Of a DNA stretch of 64,000 bases, positions 1 to 10,029 are shown one piece after another (the stretch's first letter is position 1; each line of letters opens with the position of its first letter). Source of the stretch: Watersipora subatra (lineage: Eukaryota; Bryozoa; Gymnolaemata; Cheilostomatida; Watersiporidae); contig NC_088711.1 in assembly GCF_963576615.1 (NCBI RefSeq), positions 38,436,621-38,500,620 of the forward strand. The letters run 5' to 3'. The notes beneath the pieces were generated by a model, which saw nothing but the letters and a program-made list of their open reading frames with translations, had not been told where the DNA came from and ran no database searches. Both the position numbers and the translations under genes were made by a program.

Positions 1-910
1 ACCATTAGTATTATATCTTAAATATAATGAGTGTCTATGCTTTCTATGGGGCTTCTTTAGAGGGATCCAAAGCAAATATATTGTCCACTCTAAATACATG
101 TATCTGTACAGAAACAATTAATATTTGGCAAATCATGAGCTAATCTTTTATGTTGTGGTTGGGATAAAAGAACGAGAAAGTCATTCAATTATACATGCAA
201 TTGGATATCATATCAATTGTCTAGGGCCACATTATTATTATTTATTGAAGCTGTTTGCTTTAGAAAACATTATAAAGAAGAAGAAGATGAATCAATTGAA
301 TACTGTTTATTATATTTTTCCTGAGATGCTATCAGTAGCTAAAGTCAGTGCTGGTTTACTACTTACGGTTTTGCTACTACTATTTAAGTCAGCGAATAAT
401 TTAGAAATACTACATGAATGTTTATACGTTGATGGCTTGAAATAGATTAGACTTTGTTAGAACATTAAAATTAAACTGAGATACAAAACTACTGGCACGT
501 ACACAGGATAGATGGTTCTTTCAGACAAAATACACTCAACTTATTAGTCTAAAAAGTAATAGTAACCAATCCATTCAAACTATACTACTACAAAACAATT
601 CTTTTTAAAAATGATTACAATATTGTTGCTGTAAATAGAAAGATACAAAGGTAAAAAGCGTACTTGGCATACTTTATACTACATAGTAGTAACATTAATA
701 TCTTCCATGTATAATAATAGTACATTTAAAAATGAACTCACACCAATTTTTACATTAATTTGATTAGAAAGCATCGCTATTTACTTATCATTTGTGATTG
801 TTTTTGATGTTTGAAGCAATCTGACTGCCAGGATGTTTCAAGATTTAAATCGATAAAACTTGATTACAGTTATAGCGCACAGACCGAGTAAAAGTGCAAT
901 AATGTCTATA

Positions 911-2708
911 CAGTAGTGATACAAATTATGGAACCGCCTCTAATTTTCGTTACATAGCAATGAATTCTGAGTTGTGTTTGTTTTTTCTACAATCAAAATT
1001 CTACATAACTATACAAAATTATATATCATTTGATTCGTCACAATGTTGGCTTTTTGATAAACTTAAACTAAAATCACATATTTTATTGTATAAAAATATT
1101 ATTAAAGGTTTGCTGAAAGCTGTCAGAGAGTTACTGCACAGTTATCATTTCTATTAAATAGCGTCTGACCAAAAGTCATAAAATAACATGTTTTTTTTCT
1201 TTAAAATGGCTTTTATTGTGAATTAACTCAAAGACAAAGTATAGTAGCTTTAAAAAAAGCTGTTTTGGTCCTTAAGGTGATCAATACTTGGTTGGCCAGC
1301 CTTTGTTGTCAATCACTGCTCGGCAACGCCTGGACATACTATCTGTCAGCGTCTGAAGCTCTTCAGGTGTCACTATTCGATGCCAGGATTGCACAATAAG
1401 CTCCATCAATCATCTTTTATTTGTGGGTTTATCTTTAGTTACGAGATTGCCTATTCTGCTATACAAATTTTCAATTGAGTTAAGGTCTGGTGACTGAGCA
1501 GGCCAAGTCAGAGTGTAAACATTATTGTCAGCAAACCACTTCTTTACTCTTCCGGCTGTGTGGCATGGGGCATTGTCTTGCTGGAACAGCCACTCTCTAT
1601 CAAACAGACTTCTAGCAGATGGTATCATCACACTTTGCAGTACTCCACAATATTTTTCTGCATTCATCATACCATCAACAAAATTTAATCTACCAGGACC
1701 AGCAGCGGAGAAACAATCCCAAACCATTACTGAGGTGGGATGCTTTATCGTAGGTAAAATACATTCTGGTTTAAACTCTTCACCAGGTCTCCTTCTTACA
1801 TAATTGTTGCCAGAGTAATTTTGCACAGTAAATGTGCTCTCATCGCTGAATAATACTGCTCTCCAGTCTTCTGGTGACCAATTCACATGTTTTTTTGCCC
1901 ATTGTAGACGAGCCTTTCTTTGTCGAGATGATAACAACGGTTTTCTACGAGCTTTACAGCCTCGTAAGCCATTATCTCTCAATGATTTGCGAACAGTTGA
2001 TGGTGCTAACTCTGTACCTGTTGATTCTTTCAACTCTCTGGCTAGTAGAGGACTGGTTAGATGTCTATCAATCAAAGAAAGTCTCACTAGGCGTCTGGTC
2101 ACTCGATCTGTTGCTAGTTTTTTCCGTCCCCTATCAGCCCTTTCTTCAACTTGACCGGTTTCCTTCCATCTGTAGATTGTTGTAAATACACCTTTCTTAG
2201 AGCAATCTACCTCCCTTGCAATTTCCCTCTGTGATTTCTCTTGCTGATGAAGGTGAATTATTACAGCACGCTTTTCTTTTGTTAGATGTTGAGGCATGAT
2301 GATGAAGTTATTAGAATGACTTTTATTGAGAGCAAAAGGACTTTTCAATACTACTTGGGTTACGTTGCGTAATGCACAACGTCTCACTCAATGCAATTGT
2401 TGTCGTAGATGATTGTTAAACTGAGCAGATCAAAGAATTTAGAAATCCTAGGCATCATTCACCAGACTACTGTTTTTGAAAAAAGTGACTTGTTATGAGA
2501 CACCCTGACTAGTTACACCTACAACTTCGCTAGCAATGGAATTATGTTTGGATGCAGACAAAAATTAAACAATGTGACAGCAGATAAAATTCCCTTTCTA
2601 ATGATATATAATTTTCCATATCTGGACTGAATATAACTAATATGAGAGCCATTATAGTGAATTATGTATTAAAACTCAAAGGTGGTTCCATAATTTGTAT
2701 CACCACTG
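911..2708 (-). mobile_element. Tc1-like DNA transposon with TA target duplication
   Basis: A 1798-bp element whose ends are inverted copies of CAGT[A/G]GTGATACAAATTATG, similar for about 31 bp. It is flanked by TA at 909-910 and 2709-2710. The paralogous unit near 43797 and the copy near 27663 have the uninterrupted site, with CTATAG at the junction in the former. It encodes a DD34E transposase on the minus strand. Terminal repeats, TA duplication and transposase together make this a typical Tc1 element of normal size that inserted after the unit was duplicated. Confidence 0.95.
1281..2297 (-). pseudogene. Tc1-like transposase, one nonsense codon
   Basis: The minus frame reads from an ATG at 2295-2297 (MPQHLTKEKRAVIIHLHQQE), the usual start for the family; an upstream in-frame ATG at 2387 adds 30 residues and is less likely. 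An N-terminal helix-turn-helix region is followed by the catalytic motifs SDEST, QDNAPCHTA and SPDLNSIEN. The second D and the E are 34 residues apart, as in DD34E Tc1 transposases. An in-frame TGA just before 1410 interrupts the C-terminal tail, which then continues in the same frame (LMELIVQSWHRIVTPEELQ) to TGA at 1281-1283. The total of about 340 residues matches the family. The product is probably inactive, because the stop lies shortly after the catalytic E, but a read-through or uninterrupted copy elsewhere could still move this element. Confidence 0.93.
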
Positions 2709-4352
2709 TAGTTTTAAAGAGATCGACAAAATAGAGACGCGTAATGCTGCGACTTAAACACAATAGCTGGTATCAACTATTGCAATGATGACAACTAGTA
2801 ATGTAATTTTGGACATATTTCCTTCTGAACGTTTTAACTGCGATCAAGTTATGTCAATTTTAATCTTGAAACATCCTCCCAGTCAGATCACCTCAAGCAT
2901 CAAAAACAATTGCAAATGATAGTAAAACACCAACAACTTTTGATAAAATCTATTAAAATTTTGCATAAGTGTATTAACTACCAAAATATTATAAGTAAAT
3001 ACTGTCTCAAAAACATACTCATTGTTTCAACAGAAATAATTAACTATGAAAAAAATACACATGTTTACTATCAAGTAAAGTAACAAATGCAACATTGTTA
3101 GTCACGGAGCTGTCACAATCCATAAACAATACAATAATGAATCAGAATTACTTATTTTTCTGTCAAAGAATGTAGATGTGTATTGAAATTTTTACCAAAG
3201 AACAGTTCATAACGGCTGACTGCGTGACTGAAAAACAAAAACAAAGGTTTGCTGCCCATCATAACCTACTTTTTATGCACCAAATTAAAAGTATTACAGA
3301 ACACCAGGAAAAATAAGGTTAAATTTAATTTGAATAAATAATTTTTAATAACACTTTATTATTTATTTCTATTAAATATACTAATATTATTTTAAAGTAT
3401 AATACACACTACTCATATCCAAAGTCCTATGACACTATAAACTGAATACTGTACATAGAAATTATTCTAAGATACACTAACAGAAATAACTAACTTAACA
3501 TAACTTTAATACTTCATTTAACAAAAATATATTTGTTTATCTTTATTTAAATTTAGCAGATTTACATTCTTATTTAGTTTATGCACTTTTTTTCACTACT
3601 ACTACGCTTTTGTTTATATCAGTGTTAACGTATGACAGCCAGCAGCGAAGCAGACTGTCACAAAGTAGAAAAGAGAGTTTACAAAGTTATTGTATTTATT
3701 CAAACTCAACAATGAAGATATCTTTATCTTTCTTCATTATAAAACTCTTATATTAAAGTAAAAGATGAGTCACTGAGAAATGCCTAAAAATTACTTTTGA
3801 AATTTCAAAAAAGCAATCAGATGATTGTGACCCCATGTATACTTACAAGATATTATGTACTCATGGATCACTAAATGAGGCAAGCTAATATAAACAACTT
3901 ATTTAATGATTTAAAGCTTAGAAACTATGGTCATTCCAAGTTTATAGCTGTTCATACATTTAGAGTTGGCTGAAAGTTAGTTTCTCTATATCCCCAAGAA
4001 CTGGTAGTACCTTTAATTATTCATACTAACTAATAACTGTGTCAATCACTATTTATATCAAACCACGTTTAGCAACGGTTCAGGGATATACAGTTGTTTC
4101 TAGCCTTTAACCTCTTCATCTTGTTGTTTATGAACTGACAGCAATGACTTCAAAGACCCTGTTGAAAACAAGAAAGTTGCAATCGAACAAATATAAAGTT
4201 TACTGTAAGCAGCAAATACAAAGACAATATACAAAATCTCAAACATAAAATCGAAAATGTAATTAAGTAAACTTTATTTGAAGTTTACTTAGGTTAATCC
4301 ATACAAGCTGTACCTCCGTCATCAGCTCAACCTGCATTTCATATATCCACTA

Positions 4353-4415
4353 TATCAGCAAGTATATCCATATACAGCTATCAGCAAGTATATCCATATA
4401 CAGCTATCAGCAAGG
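4353..4415. repeat. 26-bp minisatellite (TATCCATATACAGCTATCAG)
   Basis: Tandem copies of a roughly 26-bp unit, downstream of gene 1. The same array occurs at 45445-45525 and, more diverged, at 29600-29725, at equivalent places of the duplicated unit. Confidence 0.85.
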
Positions 4416-4844
4416 ATGCATTTGTAAGACTTTACCATAGAAACAACTTGAAAATAAAAAATTATTTCTATTGACCTATTTTTGATGCTTTAAAATTTAA
4501 ACGGTTCTAAATGAATTTAAGTTAATGCTAATCTAAGTTCTGAATTTAAGTAACTATTGGCTTTCTAATCAAAAATAGTAATTTAAAGGTTTTTATAACT
4601 GCTACTTGATTTTATGATATTCAACTTACAGCTCATTTATAGGTTCAGTGGAAACTGTGAATGTCAATGTGTAGCTGTAAGTATTCTCTAACAGTTTCTA
4701 TCCATTTTGATTGTAAGATAGCTGTCTAACATTGTAATGAAGTGTTATAACTTTGTCTAAGCTGTTTCTATCAACATTAAGCCATAGTAAATGGGTCGAG
4801 TAGATGCTGAGCTGAATTGAACAATTCATATAATTTACCAATAC

Positions 4845-4850
4845 TTTATT
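4845..4850 (-). terminator. Poly(A) signal AATAAA of gene 1
   Basis: TTTATT on the plus strand reads AATAAA on the minus strand, about 390 bases after the gene 1 stop codon. The hexamer is kept at the matching place in gene 4 (45969-45974) and gene 5 (57587-57592), which supports a real last exon. Confidence 0.7.
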
Positions 4851-5240
4851 AAGCAAAAAGCTTAGCAAATTCTTGCAGAGAAATATTTTGAAATATTTGA
4901 TCTTGACCTTTTGGAGATCATCAGAGTGTTGTACATTTCACCTTGTCACTTGTAGCTGTGATTTGCATTAATTATACTGCTAAACATTAGTGTTCATTGT
5001 GTTCAACTTTGCTAGTTGTTTACCTTGCGGCTTTAGTTTGTAAATAAAAACTATTAATTTAATGAATTATATTTAAATCAATAAATAATAAAAATAACAA
5101 AACAGATAAAAAAGATTAACAGCTGAAGAAATTCAGTTTAACATGATGCAGTAGAATGTTTCCATAGTGTCTACCATCCATTCCATCGGATGAGCCAGTC
5201 AAATGAAATTGTCTGAAAGTGGTGGTAAGTATCCATATAT

Positions 5241-6790
5241 TTAGTCTGCAAAATAAAAATTCACTGATAAGTTCATTTACTACATGTACAGTGAGTTCAG
5301 TAGTTGACTTAGAAGTAAAACAAACAAGACTCAGGAATTTTCTACATAAATCAAAGTAGTATTAGTATTGATACCAGGAATGTATTCAAATATTCTTATT
5401 GTCCCATATGTTAAGAGAAGTATAATTGTTAACATATTATTGCTAAGCATGACAAAGGAAAGGTGATATACATAATGTGTAATGCAAATGAAAGTTTATG
5501 TGTTCAATTTACCAAGATATATAGTAATGGAATAATGAAAGTGTAAATTCAGCAAATCAATGTCTCACCTCTAACATGTCAGATGTAGGCAAAAAAACCA
5601 ATGAAGTTGATTGTATTCATGCCAATACATTCACAAAATACTTGCCAAAATTATGACAAGAAGAAACCATTAATCATTAAATACTGTTCATCAAGCTATG
5701 CGACAATGGAAGATCTTAAGTAATTTAATTGTAAGAAAAGAACTTCATAAAATATTTATACTTACATCTTGATGAACCCTTTTCAGACTTTACTCTAAAC
5801 CCTTGGCCAGATCTCTGTCCAACTCTTTGACCGGACTGAGATCTAAACCCTCCACTAGCTGCCCCATCAAACCCTTGGCTAGCTCTTCCTTCATGACCGT
5901 GGCTAGATCCCTGCCCAACTCTTTGACCAGACTGAGATCCAAACCCTCCACTAGCTCCTTCTTCAAACTTGGGGCTGCCTCTTCCCAAATGCCCTTGGCC
6001 AGATCCTTGCCCAACTCTTTGACCAGTCTGAGATCCAAACCCTCCATTAGCTCCTCCTTCAAACCTGGGGTTGACTCTTTCTTCATGCCCTTGGCTAGAT
6101 CCTTGCCCAACTCTTTGACCAGACTGAGATCTAAACCCTGCGCTAGCTCCTCCACTAAACCCTTGGCTAGCGCTTCCTCTATGGCCTCGGCTAGACCCCT
6201 TTCCAACTCTTTGACTAAACCGAGATCCAAACCCTCCAGTAGCTTCTCTTGCAAACCTGGAGCTAGCTCTTTTCTCATGCCCTAGACTAGATTCCTGTCC
6301 AAGTCGTTGACCTGATTGAGATCCAGATTGAGATTGGCTAGCTCTTACTTCTACACCTTGACCAGCTCCTCCAATGCTTTGGTCAGCTCTTCTCACATAT
6401 CCTTTTTCACCTTCTCTCTGTGACCTTCCAAATGTTGCTCCCATAGAGTTACTACCTCTGACTCTGAAGTATCATAAACAGACTATTAGATGTCTATGTT
6501 GCATTAGGAATAGAAAATGAATAAATACATAGATTACTGGTTAAACAGAAATCCATGTACATGTGAATTTGAATAACATGAATCGTTTCAGAAGGTTGGT
6601 GATGTTGTATTTTTACAAACAATAGCTGCAATTTTTCATAAGTAAAATAATACATGGTCAATAAGTTTGAAATCTAAAATGAACAACCTTACCCAGAGTT
6701 ACTAAAGCTGTCGCTGCCATGAAAGCCATTTGCAGTGATCTGAAGGAAAGCGAGGCAGAAAGACATAAGCGCTACCAAAAATTTCATCAT
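5241..6790 (-). CDS. Gene 1: secreted 32-residue-repeat Gly/Gln/Ser/Arg-rich protein, three coding exons
   Basis: Unrecognised family; predicted 266 residues. Coding exons: 6790-6693 (signal peptide, ends GG|GTAAGG), 6463-5766 (acceptor TTCAG, donor GTAAGT) and 5245-5241, which supplies AC of a final Tyr codon and then TAA. Intron phases are 2 and 1, as in every paralog. The N-terminus MMKFLVALMSFCLAFLQITA is a clear signal peptide with likely cleavage before NGFHGS. The mature protein holds five full 32-residue repeats and one partial one, with core SGQRVGQGS, then a G-H-E-G-R stretch, an F-containing turn and GGF/GGFGSQ. It is basic, has almost no Cys, and is probably disordered or a structural extracellular material. 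The second Met of MM aligns with the single start of gene 2 and gene A. A non-coding exon and TATA box lie upstream (7074-7131). Function is unknown; structural, adhesive or cuticle-like roles are inference from composition. Confidence 0.82.
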
Positions 6791-6970
6791 AGCAGAAGGT
6801 ATCTAGGCTTTAGAGAATCTGTAAATCTACAAGATACAGGGTTGAGCTGGTAAGACTATGTACTGTAGATATAATCAGTCAACACCACAACAAATAGACA
6901 GAAGCAACTACTGAAATGCTGACTATATGTTGATTGCTGCCTTCTTTTGATGTTCAACTAAAAGAATGAT

Positions 6971-7013
6971 GTGTTTAAAGACCAGATGTATATAACATCT
7001 GGTCTTTAAACAC
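6971..7013. repeat. Perfect 19-bp palindrome in intron 1 of gene 1
   Basis: Arms 6971-6989 and 6995-7013 are exact reverse complements (GTGTTTAAAGACCAGATGT) around an ATATA loop. Gene 4 has the same hairpin at 48010-48052. The matching intron of gene 2 (near 16540) and gene 5 (near 59895) has only the promoter-proximal arm, in degenerate form, so one arm looks like an inserted inverted copy. Confidence 0.95.
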
Positions 7014-7073
7014 AAGAGTATTCTACTAAACTTACTGTAGTGTATGTTTCACTTAACTGGGTTTTTTACTTAC

Positions 7074-7131
7074 TGTTTCCTATGTGTTTGTAGATGAACT
7101 AACCTCTTTCTCAAATAAATGGCCTTTTATA
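7074..7131 (-). promoter_or_regulatory. Gene 1 promoter (TATAAAAGG) and non-coding exon 1
   Basis: On the minus strand TATAAAAGG lies at 7131-7123. A start site is expected near 7101. A short exon follows and ends GGAAACA|GTAAGT, with the intron starting at 7073. The acceptor is at CTTGTAG or eight bases later at TTTACAG (6827/6819), just before the signal-peptide exon. The same order and nearly the same sequence occur in genes 4 and 5 and, with a different TATA context, in genes A and B. Confidence 0.78.
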
Positions 7132-8229
7132 CTTTTCAATATTCATCAATTGCCAATTTTGGGACTTAGGAAGTGATTCAGTACTTTTTGTGGTGACTCT
7201 CTGACTTTATTATAGCATTCTTATGATGAGAAAAAATTGAGACATATCTATTCTTATTATTGCCATGAATTCTTAAAAATCCTGCTTCATATACACTCTA
7301 TGACACTCAACACTTTTTACATTGTTGTACAGGACACCTAATCTCTCAGTTTCATTGCAATTTTGTATTCACCAAAGTCAATTAAAAATATGAATTGATC
7401 AAAATCATCATAATTCTAAATGAACCATTTATAAGATTAAATTTTTTCTCTGTACAACTCAATCAGAAAAAAATTCTCCTTATTAAAAGCAATGGTACGA
7501 GCTGTTGGCCTATCGGGATATATCGTCAATATTGCTTCTCACTGTAGATCTTTACATTTAACAGACCCTAATGACTAAACGTGGTAAATTGTATGTCTTT
7601 TATCTACTCTGGGTGATCAACAAGCAGTAAGGCAAAGTGGTCTATATGTATGTCTTTCTCTTTTTATCTTCATCTTAAGAGTATCCGTGAATTGATAGGC
7701 TACAATAATTTGGAATGTTAACCTCTATTACCTAACAACAAAACTAGTAAACTATCGGTCTTGAGAACCTATTAGAAAAGATGTTAGTTCATGGTCATCA
7801 GCTAGTTCATGATCTCTGAATAGCAATTGCCAGAAGCTAGGTTTAACAAATTTATAGTGACAGTGAGTTTTAATCAAATTTTAAATAAATTATGATGATA
7901 GAAAATGGATGCCACAGTATAAAATTTAGATGCTTTGATTTAAGTTTAATACTTTTTTAACTCTAGCGACTGCATCAAATCTTTTATACAAACAGGCAAG
8001 TTGTCAAAGTAAAAACATTAGTGACAATTACTCCTACCATATTCCACAATTTCTTTTTTTAAGAATACTTTGACTGCGACGCATTGTTGATCAGCTTTGA
8101 GCTTGTTTTCGATTAAATGTTGTACTAATTCATCAGTAATAGAAACCAATGATGGTGCTATTGAAGCCCATGCCAAAAGAGAGCAAATCTGCTTGTCATA
8201 TAAATAAAGTCCAAGAAAGTTTTTTGCCA

Positions 8230-9660
8230 GTGTGAAATACGCACATTAGCAAAAGCCTTTGTTAAGTAAAGCACTTATCTGAAGTTTTATAATTTTCTAT
8301 TTTATCCCACCATTAGTAACAGATGAAAGCCATAAGAGTTTTGACTAAAAGCCTTTAGGAAACCCTCTAGAACTGTTTAACAGACAACATTCTGGAGAAA
8401 ACAGGTTTGTATTTTTAGAACATCAGCCTTCCTTTCCTAAGATTTCAGTCCGGCTTATATGAGCTTCTAACATTGATTTCAATAGAAAAAATTCCCATTA
8501 GCTATGCAACCTGCATAAAGTATAAAAATATGAATCATTTAAACTTGGCAAATAGAAATTGCATCATCATATATTTTGCAAAGTTCATCCTGACTTGGAA
8601 CTCTCATTAGAATTCAATATCCATTTCCATTACCATCCCCTTTCATGACAATCAGTAGTACAATTATGATTGATTACATATTAGTTTATGATCTGTCAAT
8701 CAACAACATTTGGTAGAGGTAGCAGTATCCAGCCATCTACTACTGCTTCTTGTTAATTAATAGGAAACAAGGTCGTATACTGGGACACTTTGTGAGTCTA
8801 TGAATTCTGTACAAATAATGAAAAACCGGACTTTAAAATAAGCCTTGAAGTAAGAGTTGTTAGACCTGTTATCTATGTCTTTATTTAGCTACATTTTAGA
8901 CACAACAAAGCTGATCTTCGTCACCATTACCTATATGCTACTTTAACTTATTATTGGTTGTGTGGTATTCAGTGGTGCAATATAGTTTTACAGTAGCCCT
9001 TTGCACATATATTTTGCACTGCCTGTAGCTAGAAACAAATAAATAAGTGCTAGTCATCCACTAATGTACACAGTAAGTATAGAGTAGACTTAGGGTAGGT
9101 AGCTTACAACTTTCTAAATGATAAGAACAGTTTCCTATGTATTCAAAAAAATATAATAGTTTGACTGATAATTCAACCACTTTGACAAATAGTATAGATT
9201 GACTTGAGTCTTGTACTTTTAATCTTTTGTATAAAATTGCTTCAAAGTGTGTACTTCTTTTTCACTAAAACCAGCATTGAGCTTTCATAACATTAAAAGA
9301 GTTCTAATCAGATACAAATTTGTGTGATGCTTCAATCCGACAACACTGCTCAATAAAGTACAAGCAATATTGTTTATAAACAGCTAGCAAGTTCTCTCTA
9401 TATCTACTTGCAAGCTTCAAACATGTGAACATATCCGAAGGCATAAATAATAGAAGAGAATAGTGATATTCACAGTTTAGGTGTAAATAACTAGTTTGTC
9501 TATATAGGTATGCGATCTCCTGTAACAGTGGTACTAAGCAAGTTGTGTACATATTAGCCATTGTCAGACCAGTCTAAATGACAGTAGTGAGTACAACCAC
9601 CTAACTAACAAAACTAATGTACAATAATAAATCATAATAGTAACATACACATTTGGTAGC
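8230..9660. repeat. 5'-flanking repeat unit, copy 1
   Basis: A roughly 1.4-kb non-coding module found upstream of the minus-strand genes and in extra partial copies. Its best kept core contains CATACACTGGGACA preceded by a CCATCTACCACTGCTTCTTG stretch. Copies with that core lie near 8790, 10620, 13270, 16950, 17500, 30930, 49840, 51800, 52800 and 62740. No terminal inverted repeats or open frame were found, so it is best seen as part of the amplified unit and not as a transposon. Confidence 0.75.
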
Positions 9661-10029
9661 AAGTTGTATTTGAACTGTACATAAAAGCGCAATGAAATCA
9701 AATTATATGACCTTGTGATGTTGTGATCACAGAGAGCATCTCAGCGACCAGCATTTATAACTTCTGTAAGTTGAGAGAAGCCATCCATGAAAACTTCATC
9801 GTGTGCTATGAATGGTTATTTATAGACGTGATTCGCATTTAAACTTTTTTTACAACCCTACATTTTTTTACAACCATTGTGTAGTCTACATTAAACGCCA
9901 TAACAGCTCTTAACTAAGAAATTATAAACCTGTTTATAATCTGGTACAACCATATTACTGTCGTATCAATCAACTTATGGTGGCTAGACAGCAATTCCAG
10001 TAATAATTTAGTCAAAATCTGTATTCATT

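Larger units (their letters stand above)
1..9730. repeat. Segmental duplication unit 1 (holds gene 1)
   Basis: Apart from the Tc1 insertion at 911-2708, this stretch aligns by eye along its whole length with 42860-50790, and its first part with 25660-29730. The unit opens with an AATATAATGAGTGTCTATGC stretch seen also near 25670 and 42890. It contains gene 1 and its flanks. Outside gene 1 and the listed elements I see only short ORFs that are not kept open in the other copies, so 2711-4840 and 7140-9730 are treated as non-coding. Confidence 0.85.

Noticed and set aside
4353..4415. CRISPR-like array
   Set aside because: A contiguous minisatellite without unique spacers, in an animal genome.
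5803..6285. Plus-strand ORF opposite the repeat exon of gene 1 (and similar at 23737, 38259, 46933)
   Set aside because: Antisense shadow of a stop-poor tandem repeat; no promoter or splice evidence on that strand.
9304..9561. 85-codon minus ORF, with a 92-codon partner at 50345-50623, as a conserved small gene
   Set aside because: Related copies of the same flanking repeat near 13600, 17100 and 52990 are broken, there is no domain, and the two open copies are simply recent duplicates.
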